Positions 1 through 12,397 of a DNA stretch of 64,000 nt are shown in pieces. Each line of letters opens with the position of its first letter. Position 1 is the stretch's first letter. Location: NCBI GenBank assembly GCA_949751835.1, contig CATKHK010000059.1, positions 242,150 through 306,149 on the forward strand, in the 5' to 3' direction. The notes beneath the pieces are model-generated. The model was not told the DNA's origin. It did not search any database and saw nothing but the letters and a program-made list of their open reading frames with translations. The stretch comes from Blepharisma japonicum (Eukaryota > Ciliophora > Heterotrichea > Heterotrichida > Blepharismidae). The translations under genes and the position numbers were made by a program.

Positions 1-1229
1 TGCCTACTTTGGTTAAGAGATGTGTCAAGCTCTTGAAGTGTTTTTGTAAGAGGAGAAATCGGTGGTTTGTCAGGCTTTTCAGTTTTTCTTATTGAAGACT
101 TGAATTTAGGAGATAGTGGAGGAACTGAATTTTTTCCATAAAATTTAGAAGCTAAGGATTTGACTTCTTTTTTTAGATCTTGCTGAGAATTAAAATATTT
201 TTTAACTAAATCGCCAATCTTATTGACTGTTTCAGTTACTTTTTCAGTTATATTTTTCTCAATTTCATCAGTATCAATAGGACGAATTCCTTGAGCAATT
301 TCTATTTTTTTAATTTCTTTTGCAGTGGCCACAAGAAATTGCTCTAAATCTTTCACTGCTCTTTCACAGTCAGAAATTTTACTTGTACAATCTTCAGCCA
401 GTCTATTGCAAGTTCTTTCTGAAGCCCAAACCATTTCAGTGGCTTCTTTAATTTCAGCATCCTTTTCCATCACTATTTTTTCAATGTAATCTTTGAAGTT
501 TCCAAACTCTTCAAGCTTGACTCATATTTGCTTTAATTCCGGCATATCCCCTTCTGCTCCAAAACTCATTAACCCTCTAATTTCTTTATTTCTTTCTGAT
601 TTCAGTTGAAACTCATTTAATTCTTCTTCTAATCCTTTATCCCCTTCATCAGTTAATCCTTCAAAATTCTTTTTGATGCTACTTTTTCTAATTTCTGTAT
701 TATTTATTGCATGCGTAAGATAGCTCATAACTTTTTCTTCTGTTGCTTTTAAAGCAGAGTTCACATCTTTGATAAATTTTTCATAAGATTTATTTCTTTG
801 ATCTTCAGAATTTTCTGTCTTCAGAAGAACAATTTTTAGTTTTTCTTCCAATTGAGAAATTTCTTCTTCAATATGATAGCTCCTATCTTTATTTTTGGGT
901 CCTTCCAATCCATAATATCCGCCACCGCCATCTATTCCTTCAAGCCGAGCTTTCATTGAATTAATTTCTTCTTCTTGGGTTTCTGCATAATTCTGTTGAA
1001 GCTTCACCAGTCGTGTCAAGTTAATAATTTTTTCTTCAGCAGAATTTAGTTGTGACTGCACATTTTCTATTCTTTCACTGAAGTTTTGAGTCAATAATAC
1101 AGCTTGTGAAACCCTTTCCAGCTGAACTTCTAGGAACGAAATATAGGATTGTTTGTCGATAAGATTTTCAGGGTTTTCCACTTTATGTCTTTCTCTATAT
1201 TTATCCCAATATTTGGTCACTGTTGACAT
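1..1229 (-). CDS. Large coiled-coil protein (C-terminal end beyond window)
   Basis: The start codon is at 1229 and the frame stays open to base 1, so at least 409 residues are present and the C-terminus is missing. One TGA at 522-524 is read as Trp; reading it as a stop would give a false 235-residue protein. The sequence is rich in Glu, Lys and Gln with long heptad-like stretches (roughly residues 25-110 and 125-330), then a Ser/Pro-rich part with two similar phrases (PPLSPKFK and PPISPLTK). No catalytic motif is visible. A cytoskeletal or basal-body role is possible but is only a guess. Its start lies 12 bp from the start of the divergent small GTPase gene. I do not recognise the family. 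Confidence 0.75.
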
Positions 1230-1241
1230 TTAAATTAATGA

Positions 1242-1751
1242 ATGAATAAAATGGAGCACCCTACTCTTAAGCGGATCATATTTATAGGAGATTGTCAAGT
1301 TGGCAAAACTAGCATTATACATCGGTACCAGCAGCATACTTTTTCTGAACCTTATGTCCCTACATATGGGCTTGATTTTTATTCTTTAGGAATAGAAAGA
1401 AATGAAGAGATCATTCATTTGCAAATTTGAGACTCTTCGGGATCTCCAAGATTTATTAATCAGATTAAAAATTATATGAGCAATTCAGAAATTATTGTCG
1501 TTGTTTATGATATACAAAATCGCCAGAGCTTTGAAAATACTGTATTTTGGATCGAAAAACAAATTGATAGAAATATGCAGTATAAATTGTTTATTGTTGG
1601 AAATAAAAGTGATCCTGGAGCACAAGAAAGAGTATTTTGAGAAGAAGGCTCTATTCGTGCGAAGCAGTATAATGCTTTTTTTATGGAGGTGAGCTCTAAG
1701 TCGGGAGAAAATATTAATCATCTTTTTCAATGTCTCGCTTTTAATGTATAA
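1242..1751 (+). CDS. Divergent Rab-like small GTPase
   Basis: A 169-residue Ras-superfamily GTPase (166 if Met at 1251 is used). Visible motifs are the P-loop GDCQVGKTS (about residues 17-25), a switch I threonine in VPTYGLDF, the G3 motif WDSSGS whose W is a TGA at 1428-1430, NKSD for guanine recognition and a final SSKSG. A second TGA-Trp lies at 1638-1640. The usual catalytic Gln of the DTAGQ motif is replaced by Ser, so GTP hydrolysis is probably slow. The protein ends CLAFNV without the C-terminal cysteines that normally carry a prenyl anchor. The family role would be membrane traffic or a ciliary switch. The stop is TAA, 36 bp before the next start. Confidence 0.8.
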
Positions 1752-1787
1752 GGCAAATCCTAACTTTTTAATAATCCTAGAATAAAA

Positions 1788-4337
1788 ATGCTTCGCTATG
1801 CAAGATGTTTGGGCCGCAGGTTTTTCAGAGACTATTCTTCGGCATCTGACATTGAAGAAGCTATACCTCCACCAAAAGCAGACAAAATGGGTGTCGTTAT
1901 AAGGCATCTCCCCAGAGGCTACTCTCAGCAATCATTATCTACCCATCTTTCGGCCCTTTTCAATTCAAATGATGTTTCCCTCTTTCCTAATATCAAAGGT
2001 GAGCCTGCATATGCAGTCGTAAAATTCGATGACCCAGTTCGCTTGGAGCAGGCTTTAAGCTTAAACAAAAGGCCCTTCCTCGGAAGAAAAATCTACCTTC
2101 AAGTAATTCCCAATTAGACAATTGAAGAATTTGTGGCGGCTAGCCCTGAAATCGCAGGAGGATTTGACCCTCGAAAAGTGATTGCATACCATTTAAGTCC
2201 ACTTATGAACGAAGAAGAAATATATAAGATGTTCTCTCAAGTAGGCGACATCATGGGGATGCACTTGCCTAGAGACTACAATACTCCTCCAATGATGATC
2301 GATGGTGGCATTAATATCCCAGAATCATTGAAAAAATTCCATTTAAGGACAGAAAAGCAAACCGATTTTAGTGGGTTTACCTCAAGGCACACTTTAAATG
2401 ATGTTAGGGTTTATATTAAAGATGAAATTTCCAACCTTCAGTACAGACTAGAAGAGCAAGATATAAGTGAAGAAGTCAAAGGAATTTTTGAAGACATGTA
2501 TGACCTTTGGGACTATATTCGAGCTGTCAAAGACTCTCTACACACAAACGCATCAGATATGGAAAAAGAAATTGAGGAAAAATTCAATAATTTGTTGGGG
2601 AAAAAGGCTTCAGCCAGTCTAAGAAATGAATTGCTTGACATTTTGATGATGATGAAACTTGACTCTAAAAAATTTATTGACTATTGGTTTATGACTAGAG
2701 GGTATGTGCATATCACATATGCCACAAGAAAACAAGCAGAAAGAGCCATTTATTTTGGAGCTGTGGCCAGACCAGAAGGTCGCAATCTAGAAGTAGCTTT
2801 TGATAGAGGAGTTCCTGGATATTTTTACTGTGATAAACTCGTAGGAGAAGCATTTTTCCAAGAATTCACTAAACAGAAAGATACAGAGAGAAAAGATATG
2901 CAAAGAACCTTAATTTCTCAAAAGCACCATGAAACAGCATTCAAAGACATTTTTTATAAAAAAATTGCTCAACAAACCCACTATTATGGGAGTGACGAAG
3001 AAAGAGATCCAGTTTTACAAAAAATTGTAGACAGCTATGAAGATTCAAATGAAATAAGAGAAGCTATTGATCATATTTACCCATATGGTGCAAACGAAAG
3101 AGAAGAAAAAACTAAATTTAGCAGCCCTGTAACTGATCTTGCATCTTCTGATGACGAAATTCTTAAATTGCCTGAAGAGACAGAATATTTTGAAGATCAA
3201 AGCAGAGGAAGGCTTAATGATCCAAACCATCCTTACACTAAAAGGCTTATGGATAAATACCTTATTAATAATAGCAGCTTGCCAAAAACCACTGATGAAA
3301 TTAATATGATGAGGATAAGCCCTGACTTTTTTGGCCCAAGAAAAATTCCTCCAAAGTCTGTCTGGGCAAATTTATCTGAGAAAGAAGAATTCGGAACTAG
3401 GATAATGGATATCGAACAATTCTTCCACGAAGCAATACCAAGTGAACTGAAATTATCTCCTGAGCTCCTCACGAAAGCAAGATTTAGCGATTATCCAGAA
3501 GTCCGATATGTCTATAAGAGACCATTTAACTACTCAGATATGCCTGCTCCTAAAATGTCATCAGACACAGCTAGTAGATCTGCAGTTAAAGAAGAAATGA
3601 TGACCTTTTTAAGAAGCTTGACCAGTGAGAATGCTCCTTCTGAAAAAACCCCTGAACCTCGCAACTTGTTTGGAGAAGAAGAAAATAAATTATTTAACCA
3701 AGAAACATGCAAACAACTAAGTATCCACACCGATTCTGATGAAGAAGAAAAATTCCAAGCATGGATTAAAACAAACGTAGTTTCAGATACAAACACAAAG
3801 GACATAAGAGTGCAAATAGCACAAAATTATATGGAAATTGAAGGGTTTTTGGCAGAAATCGTTACGAAAAGTGACGTTGCCTATACAAAAAGATATATTT
3901 ATGAAGGTGACGACGTGGAGGAGCATGTTAAAAATGTCAAAGAAAAATTCCCTGAGTTAGATATTACACATGCCAAGGACAAATTTGACCAGAATGTCGT
4001 CTTATTAAAATATGAGAAAAAATTCAAATTAAATCTAGACGAGGTTGAAAAAATGCACAGAAAATATTTCCAGCAGGTAAAAAACAACCCTGATGAGCTA
4101 GAGATTGATGAAGAAGATGAAGAACTTGTGCAAAAATTCAATAACATTGAAATGAATACAGTGGATATTTGCAATGACTTGATGAATCAAATTTATGAAA
4201 AGGCATGCAGAGAACATATGGCAAGTGAGTACAATATGGAAGATCTTGATAAATGGGGCTCAATAATTAAGGACTTAAAAGAGCATGCAGAGAAATTGGA
4301 TGCAGAAACATTTGTGGAGTTTTTGAGAAATAGATAA
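1788..4337 (+). CDS. RRM protein with possible mitochondrial presequence
   Basis: An 844-residue protein made by joining two exons across a 15-nt intron at 2103-2117. The N-terminus (MLRYARCLGRRFFRDYSS) is basic and amphipathic like a mitochondrial targeting peptide, which is an inference. An RRM fold covers about residues 33-105. A second RRM appears to start at VIAYHLSPLM (about 121), is broken by roughly 135 helical residues, and resumes at RGYVHITYAT (about 299). The rest is charged and helical without a recognised domain. A role in mitochondrial RNA handling or the mitoribosome would fit, but nothing proves it. The downstream exon alone would lack an ATG, which supports the joined model. 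Confidence 0.72.
2103..2117 (+). other. 15-nt intron
   Basis: GTAATTCCCAATTAG. Removing it joins the first RRM exon to the long downstream frame (LQ|TIEEFV) and removes the in-frame TAG. A lies at -6 from the 3' end. Confidence 0.85.
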
Positions 4338-4544
4338 ACTAGGTTAAAATAGAATCTTAATATATCAGTTGCTCTTTTTCAATTAAACTTAATTATCAAT
4401 TCAGCACATTAACTACCAATAGTAATGAATTAGCATCAATTGTCTTTAGATCCTACTAAATTGCAAGATAAAAATTATACTCAGACTGATTTTTATAAAA
4501 AATTCAAGCTTCCTAATTTTTCTTGTTTCAAAACAGCTATATAA

Positions 4545-5537
4545 ATGGATCAAGAGCGTGTAATAGAGCATGAACGAACAATAGTTGAATTAGATGCAAA
4601 TGTTTTTGCTGTGAAATGGAGCATGGATGATTCGCAAATTGCGACAGCAGGCTCAAATGGCACTATCAAAATTTATTCTGCAGCTACCGGGAACTGGATC
4701 AGAACCTTAAATTGTCGAATAGGAATAGATGCCTTACCAGTTACATCGATTCAATTCCGACCCTTAATATCTCAAGCTAAAACTAAACATATTCTAGTAG
4801 CAACTACAGCTGAAGGATATATTATCCATTGGCATTCTACTTCAGGGAAAATCCTGCATACAATTGGTGTGGAAAACAGTCAAGTGCTTTCTGTCAATTA
4901 TGACTCCGAAGGCAAATATTTCGCAGTGGGCTGTGAAGATATGCACGTTAGAGTTTATGATGAATCAACAAAAACTCTTATTTCTGATATGCTACCTGGC
5001 GAAGGAGAAAGATCTGGGCACGGAAATAGAATATTTAAAGTCAGATGGTTTGGAGACCAAACTGTTATCAGCGGTGGATGGGATAATAATGTTTTGATAT
5101 GGGATGTCAGAACCCATAGAGCGCAAAAGTGTATTTATGGACCTCATATATGTGGAGACGCTATTGATGTGAAAGGAAATGAACTATTAACAGGCAGCTA
5201 TACAAATAATGACCAAATCCAAATCTGGACTCTTCCTAATGGAGAAAATGTATTCACATCCACTCTCCGAAATGAAAATAAGCCTTGCATGCTTTATGCA
5301 GCTCAATACAGCAAGTTTGATAGTGGTGCTATTTTTGCTGTGGGTGGATCAGGCAGTAACGAGGCTTACTTTTATGACTCATTGACTCTGAGACCATTTG
5401 CAGTGCTTTCGAACTTAACTAAGTCAGTTTATGGGATTGACTTTGCCAATACATCAAATAGGGCAGCTATATGCAGTGGAGACGACACTGTGCGAGTATT
5501 TGAAATAAGTAAATCTCGGATTGTCTCAGAAGTTTAA
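4545..5537 (+). CDS. WD40-repeat protein
   Basis: A 330-residue protein made almost entirely of WD40 blades. Repeats end in typical strands such as GTIKIYS, MHVRVYD, NNVLIWDV and DTVRVFEI, giving about six or seven blades and so one complete propeller. No extra domain is present. An in-frame TAA directly precedes the ATG, which fixes the start. Propellers of this size are scaffolds in many complexes, and the sequence does not point to one of them. The upstream gene ends 207 bp away and the downstream flippase starts 65 bp after the stop. Confidence 0.85.
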   Translation: MDQERVIEHERTIVELDANVFAVKWSMDDSQIATAGSNGTIKIYSAATGNWIRTLNCRIGIDALPVTSIQFRPLISQAKTKHILVATTAEGYIIHWHSTSGKILHTIGVENSQVLSVNYDSEGKYFAVGCEDMHVRVYDESTKTLISDMLPGEGERSGHGNRIFKVRWFGDQTVISGGWDNNVLIWDVRTHRAQKCIYGPHICGDAIDVKGNELLTGSYTNNDQIQIWTLPNGENVFTSTLRNENKPCMLYAAQYSKFDSGAIFAVGGSGSNEAYFYDSLTLRPFAVLSNLTKSVYGIDFANTSNRAAICSGDDTVRVFEISKSRIVSEV

Positions 5538-5602
5538 GGTGAATTCATTAAAACTAATCCTTAATATACTAATTAGCTTAAAAGCTCTCATATTTGTTTT
5601 AA

Positions 5603-8600
5603 ATGGCCGAAGTTTCTGATTCAAATACAAAGCGCATTCTTTATGTCAATGGTTTTGAACTCAATCAAATCCATGATTTCCAGTCAAATTATGTAAGCAC
5701 AACCAAGTACAACCTAGTGACCTTTTTCCCACTGAGTCTTTTGGAGCAATATAAAAGACTCCCAAATGTGTATTTCCTCATTATTGTAATTCTTCAATCA
5801 ATTCCTCAGATTACTCCTTTGAGGTCTTGATCAGGCTTGGTTGCAGTTGTATTTATTTTGGCAGTCAGCATGATTAGAGAAGGGTTTGAAGACTATCTGA
5901 GGTATAAATCAGATAAAGAAACTAACTCAGCCAAGACTATGATTTACCTTAATGGGAAATTTGAAGAAGCAACCTTTAAAGAAGTGCAAGTAGGCAATGT
6001 AGTTTTAGTGCAGAAAGATGAAGCTTTCCCATGCGACCTCGTTATGCTATCTTCTTCAGCTGATAATGGCATTGCGTATATTGAAACGTCAAGCCTGGAT
6101 GGAGAAAAAACTTTAAAACCGAGGCAGGCGGTAATTGCTACAATGAATGATACGAGAAAAGATGATATCATAAGGATTTTTTCACTTATTGAGTGTGAAC
6201 ATCCCAATGCAAGGCTTTACCACTTTTCAGGATCTTTGGATTACAACGATAAAAAGCAACCTCTCGATAAAAACAATTTGCTGCTAGCTGGAGCATTTCT
6301 TAGAAACACTGCATGGGTAGTTGGAGCAGCTGTTTATACTGGAAAAGAGACAAAGTTAAGACAAAACCTTATGTCGAGAAAATCAAAGCAGAGCTTTATT
6401 GAAAGGAAGACTAATCAATATATTGTAGGCATTTTAGCAGCCCAGACTGGATTTTGTGTGATCATGGCTATTTTATATGGAGTTTGGAGCTATCAAGAAT
6501 ATGATGACCACTACTACCTGTCAGATCCTGACTATAACGCAGGTCTTCAAGGTTTCTTGAATTATTTTACTTATTTTTTGCTTTTGAATACGATGCTTCC
6601 AATATCATTAATAGTTTCTTTGGAAATAATCAAAATAGCGCAAGGGTTCTTTATGCAGCAAGATCTCGAGATGTATAGCACTATTAGAGACCGCCCCTGC
6701 CATGTATCTGCATTCTCGCTAAACGAAGAGCTCGGGATGATTGAGCATATTTTTTCTGATAAAACTGGCACCTTGACGTCTAACAGGATGCAATTCAAGC
6801 TCTGCACTGTTGGGAATAAAATGTATGGGGAGAAGCAATTCTTAATCAGTCGACAATATAGCTCAAAAGTAACTAGAAAAACCAATCAAATTATTTTTAC
6901 ATTTAAAGTTGAAGAAATAGAGAATGATTTATATGGAAAAGAAGGAGATGCTCCCTTGAGTACTCCAGTGGTTATGGAAATGTCATATGGAAAAGAGGGA
7001 CTTTATAGCCAAAAAGAGCTGCTTGATCAATTTGTCAAGTGTATGTCGATTTGCCATGAATGCTTAATTGAAGAAAATGAAAATAAAGAAAGCAATTATA
7101 TAGGTCAAAGTCCTGATGAGATCGTACTTGTAGACTTTGCAGCACACATAGGCTATAAATATGATAAGCTAAAAGCAGGGGTTATGGATATAAAGAGGCT
7201 CCATTTTGGTATGGAAGATCAATGCGATTTACTGCGGTTTGAAAAGTGTGCTACGCTGGAATTCAATTCTGACAGAAAAAGAAATTCGGTTATAGTTAAA
7301 GATTTACAGACAAATAAAATTATTCTTTACACAAAAGGAGCAGATAATGAGATAAAGAAGCGTTTATCTCATGAAAATCTTAAAGCTTACCTTGATAAAG
7401 TTTCTAATGATTTACAGACATACTCAGAAAGAGGATATCGTACGCTGATGTTTACATATAAAATATTAGAGGAAGCAAACTATATAGAGTGAAAGCGACG
7501 ATTTGACGAAGCAAGCACCTCAATTGAAGGAAGAGAAGAAAGAATCGACAAGCTTGCAGAAGAAATTGAGCAGGATTTATTCTTATTAGGCTGTACTGCA
7601 GTTGAAGATTCTTTGCAAGATGATGTCCCTCAAACTATCCAAGCACTTCTTTCGGCTGGAATCAACGTTTGGATGTTAACTGGTGATAAGCTAGAAACTG
7701 CAGAAAATATTGGCAAAACCTGCTCATTAGTTGATGAAAACATGGTTGTCGAAAGATGTCCAGGAAATTTATCTTTAGATGATTGTTTAGAATGTATGAT
7801 ATACATAAACAATAGATTTGAAAGTGAGAAAAAAGATAAACCCGCAGCTTTATTAATAGAAGGCGGAGCTTTAGAAAAAGTCTTATTTGATGAAGGGGAT
7901 CCTATTAAAATAGCGAAATACCCAGAGCTCTCAAAAAACCAAGTTACGCTTCAAAAAGCAAGAGAAATAAAGCAGCTATTTTTAAAAATGGCATTGGTAT
8001 GCAAAACTGTTATTTGCTGCAGAGTAACGCCTGGAGAAAAACGAGAAATCGTGAAACTTATGAAAGATAATACTGGAATTAAAACACTTGCAGTTGGAGA
8101 TGGCGCTAATGATGTCTCAATGATTTTGGAAGCTCATATAGGGGTAGGAATTTATGGAGAAGAAGGAATGCAAGCTGTTCAAGCGAGTGATTATTCTATT
8201 GGGGAATTTAAATTTCTATGAGAGTTGCTTCTTGTCCATGGAAGATTTAATTATATAAGGCAAAGTGAGATGATCATGTATTTTTTCTATAAAAACTTGG
8301 TCTTTACTATGCCTCATTTTTTCTTTGGATTTTATTGTGCATATAGTGGGCAAGCATTTTATGATGACTGGTATATCACATTCTATAATCTAATTTTTAC
8401 TGCATTACCTCTATTAATGAGAGCTCTTTTTGAAAGAGACATAGAAATCCCAAAAAGATCAGAAGTAGGGCAAACAGCTCAAACTAAAAAAGACTTATTG
8501 AGACATCTCATTCCAAAAGTATACGAAGATGGGAGAGATAATCGGATATTTACTCCTTTCCACTTTTGGACATGAAATTTAATGGGTTATATTCATGCAG

Positions 8601-9037
8601 TAACTGTTTTCTTTATCCCTCTATATGCAAGTGAAGAAGGTATTATGAATAGCAAAGGTTATAACTATAGCCAGTGGGGCCTATCTGTGACTTCTTTTTC
8701 TTGTATTATTTTTGTTGTCAATTTTAAGCTAGGTCTTCACACAAAACTATGATCTGTTTATCACTTTATTGCAATACTAGGGACAAGCATACTCTGTTAT
8801 TTCATTTTTATTGTAGTTTATGACCCTTTTACTACTCTTCCAACCGCAAAAACGCTTTATCAGATGCTTACAACACAATATTATTATATTTGTATTCTGG
8901 TTGCAATTGGCTTTGTTTTTACATTAGATTATGGAGTTCAAATATCCAAAAAAATTCTTTGGCCTTCAATTTCAGATAAAATAATGAAATTCTCAATACA
9001 AGTTCGAAAAGAACAAGAAAAAGACAATTATTCATAA
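5603..9037 (+). CDS. P4-type ATPase (phospholipid flippase)
   Basis: A 1144-residue protein in one frame with no intron and several TGA-Trp codons (5828, 7490, 8219, 8573 and 8750). P-type ATPase signatures are clear: the actuator region with DGEKTLK (about residue 167; the family form is DGETNLK), the phosphorylation loop FSDKTGTLTSNRM (about 384), GYRTLM, TGDKLETAENIG and the hinge GDGANDVSMI (about 831). The P4-type motif PISL in the fourth membrane segment is present at about 334. Several membrane segments follow the hinge, as expected. P4-ATPases move phospholipids to the cytosolic leaflet, often with a CDC50 partner; no such partner is seen nearby. The length is normal for the family. 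Confidence 0.93.
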
Positions 9038-9345
9038 AATATTTTTTTTAGTTCTAAGATAAACTAAATTTTAAATTAATCAAATATTTTGCAAATTTTT
9101 CTTAAGTGTGACTTATTTCCTATATGATTATTTTTATAGTCAATTAATAATAATCACCATTATTTAACAGTTTTGTAAAGATTTTTTTTATTTGCTCAAT
9201 CGATGAATTTAATAATTTTAAGAGTTTTTGCATAGAGCATCCCAACTGTGGCAATCAAAAGCACTTTCCATATTATCTGTTTAATACTAAAAAGGCTTAT
9301 TTATTTAAAAAATATAAATAATTAGATACTTTCGTTTGAACAATC
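9038..9345 (+). other. AT-rich spacer, nothing recognised
   Basis: 308 bp between the flippase stop and the kinesin start. It is AT-rich with no sustained open frame, repeat or RNA gene visible. It must hold the terminator of one gene and the promoter of the next, but neither can be pinpointed. Confidence 0.6.
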
Positions 9346-12213
9346 ATGGAAATTCAAGAAACACAAGAAGCCGATATACAAATTATAAGACAAGAGTACC
9401 AAGAGTAATCCATAATTAGGTTTCAAGAACAAGCAAAAGAATACGAAGAAGCCCTTGAAGCTGAAATTACAGAAAAACAAGAAAAGTTAGAAAGTGCCTT
9501 AAGGAAAATCGATGATCTTAAGGAATCTTTAAGTCAAATAAAACAAAAGTATGATAAAGATGAAAAAGAGTTAGCATGATATCAAGGGGAGTTGGAAAAA
9601 TTAAAAAGCACTATAAAAAAATGTGAAGAACAAAAACGAGCTCTAGAACAGTTAAATGATCAATGGGAAAACACAGTAAGGGCATTAGAGTTTTCAAAAC
9701 AAGATTTAGAAGAGAAGCTCTATCAAGCTGAGGAAAATTCTATATTACATCAAGAAGAGCTATCCGAATTCAAAGTACAAACAGAAATAGAAATTCAAAG
9801 GCTTAAAGATCAATGCAATGAACTAAATCAAGAAATAGAATCTTTACGATCTCAAGCTGACATGAATCAAGTAAGTTCACTTGAAAAAGAAGTTTCAGAG
9901 CTTCTGTATCAAAGGGACGAACTTCAAAAACTCCTAGAGCAAAAAGAAAATTCCATATCTCTCAATCATTCTTCAGCCTTTACTCCTAGAAGTATACAAT
10001 CGAATTTATCCTTTCCTGAGCAAAAAAGGGCACAGATTAAAGTGCTAGTTAGGATTAGACCAGCACAAAATAAGCTGAAGCCTTGCAGTTTGACATGCTT
10101 TTCTGGGGAAATCCAAACAAATCCGACAGTTGAAAAACTGAAAAATCAGCGGAAAACTTTTTCTTTTGAAAAAGTGTTTGGACAAAACGCCAGCACAAGC
10201 GAAGTGTTTCAGGAAATTATGTCGAGTATTGAAAAAGTCAGTTTAGGCGGCAGGACTTGCATATTGGCATATGGACAGACTGGTTCAGGTAAGACACATA
10301 CTATGAGTGGGCTAATATCAGAATCCTTATCGCATCTCAGTAAATTGCTGAAATGCGAAGAAACCAAAGTATCTATACAATGCATTGAAATCTATAATGA
10401 GCAAATAAAGAATTTACTCAGGCAAGAGCCTAACATAAAAAATTGGACGGAAAATGCAAATATCGCTGACATGAAGTTTGAAGGAAATTGGGTGCCAGAA
10501 GTGATTAGAACAGTAAATGAGGCTTTTTCTAAACGGACTACTAAATCTACTCAATCAAATGAGAACTCATCAAGAAGTCATATGGTTTTCACCTTGATAA
10601 TTTCATTTAGAAATTATGAAGGGACAATTCAGTTTGTAGATCTTGCTGGTAGTGAAAGGCTGAATAAAAGCCAAACTAAAGGCGACACTTTGAAAGAAAC
10701 AGTCCAAATAAATAAATCTCTTTCTGCACTAGTTGATGTAATTGGTGCACTAGAAAGCAAGCAGTCGCATATTCCTTATCGGAATTCTATGCTGACAAAA
10801 GTGTTAAAGCCAACTCTAGGAGAAACTGAAACTGATGTAAATGCTATTATGAATTGCAGCCCTGAAATAGAAAATTATAATGAGACAATCTGCACACTTG
10901 AGCTTGGTTCTCGACTAAAGTCTGTCGATCTAGACTGGGTAGTCAAAAGAAATAAAACAAGCCAAGAGTTGGAAAAAACTTTAAAATTACTTGGAAAAGA
11001 AAGAGATGAGAAAGCTCTGCTTGTGGTGAAAGTGGAAAAAATGGGGAAAGAGATTGCAGAGTTGGAGAAAGGGATAAAAGAAAGGGACACAAAATTGAGT
11101 GCTTTAATGAATAAAATTAAAGAAAAAGACAAATCAAATATTGAAGATGTTGAGAAATTGAGAAAGGAGCTGATAAATATGAAAAAATCTCAGGAATTAA
11201 ATGTTTCGAAAGCCAAAGCTGCAGCTATAAAAACAGAAACGGAAGTAATAAAAAAGAAGCAAGAAGGGGTTATTGTGAAGCATAAACCTAAATCTAGCAA
11301 AACTGAAATTGAGATCTCTAAGTTGCAACTTGAAATTGTAAATAAATCTTCAACAGATCTTAATAGAAAGAAACCTTTAGAGCCAAAAAATAAACCATCA
11401 ATATCTGGCAAAACAGAGTTAGAAAAAGAATTTAAGAAAGCAATAGAAATCAAAAGGCAAAAAGCAGAGATAGAAGAATTCAAAAAGCCAGTTGAAAATA
11501 AAAATCGAACACTGTTAAAAAATGAAGATAGTCAAGATTTTAACAAATCATTAGAAAACAAAACCAAGATTCATATAATCAAAAAGGTTAAAGAAGACAT
11601 GAACAAATCCACTGAATCCACAACAAAAATACAAGCTATTAAAAATAAAGGAAATGAAGAATCAAACAAAAGTACAGAAAATATATCCAAAATATCATCT
11701 ATAAAGAAGGAAGAAAATGAAGGATTAAATATAAAAGTGGAAACAAAAGAAAATGTAAATAGAATAGGTAAGGAGGAATTCAAGGAGCAAGCTGAAATCG
11801 AAACACCAAAGTATAGGGTTGTTAATAAAATCGCTAAAGATGAAGTAAAGAAGATACGAGAGGAAAATAAATCTAGGGGGAAAATAGTTAGAAAACTAGG
11901 AAAAGAAAATCTGGAGAAAGAGCATTTGGACAATAATCAAATTATTGAAATAAATTCAAAGCAAGAATTTGAGATTCAGCCTAAATTCATAATAAAGCAT
12001 GATTCAATTGCGAAGAAGGTCAGCTCATCTATTTTAGAAAGCAGTTCTGAATTTAAAAACTCTGTTCTAGTATCACAAGCTTCATTTGAACATAAAAATC
12101 ATACTTCTGAGCAGCAAGCTCCTCTTGAATTCAAAAGACCAACTTTTGGGCCACAAGCACCATTTTTAATTCAACCTCAAGGTCGTTCAAAAATTCCTGC
12201 ACCCAAAAGGTAA
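9346..12213 (+). CDS. Kinesin with internal motor domain
   Basis: A 950-residue kinesin. The first coding exon (9346-9404) is joined over a 15-nt intron, and a TGA-Trp follows at 9578. Residues about 1-215 are coiled coil. The motor spans about 225-515 and has KVLVRIRP, the P-loop GQTGSGKTHTM (about 305), switch I NENSSRSHMVF, switch II VDLAGSERL (about 426) and the microtubule-binding HIPYRNSMLTKVL. A coiled coil before the motor resembles kinesin-14, but the motor is central and is followed by about 430 Lys/Glu-rich residues with a roughly 21-residue repeat. The protein ends in a basic Pro-rich stretch. It moves along or organises microtubules; the subfamily is not settled. Confidence 0.92.
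9405..9419 (+). other. 15-nt intron
   Basis: GTAATCCATAATTAG splits a Glu codon after 19 codons of the kinesin. Splicing restores ...EYQEFQEQAKE and removes an in-frame TAA. A lies at -6. Confidence 0.88.
11535..11730 (+). repeat. About 21-residue tandem repeats in kinesin tail
   Basis: Three successive units start DFNKSLEN, DMNKSTES and ESNKSTEN. Each continues with a K-I/x-x-I-K pattern, giving a coding period near 60-66 bp. A shorter QASFEHK / QAPLEFK / QAPF repeat lies close to the C-terminus (about 12075-12170). Confidence 0.7.
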
Positions 12214-12397
12214 AATTTTGATTAATAATTAAATTGGCATCATTAATTATCACCAAAATTTCTGATTTTATAATAGTCTTATTAGTGTATCATATTTCCA
12301 ATGGAATAATCTTATATTATTTTTCCTTATTATATTGGCGAAATAACTATCTTATTCCATTTTTGACTAAGTATTAATAAAGTTTTGAGTTAATAAA

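Noticed and set aside
4434-4544. 37-codon open stretch before the WD40 gene
   Set aside because: No ATG and no acceptable short intron; AT-rich sequence makes this likely by chance.
522-8575. Apparent frameshifts and split genes at TGA codons
   Set aside because: The pieces are in the same frame and join into normal-length families when TGA is read as Trp.
10261-10310. A GTAAG inside the kinesin P-loop as a possible splice site
   Set aside because: It encodes the invariant GSGKTHT; no 15-16 nt intron fits there.
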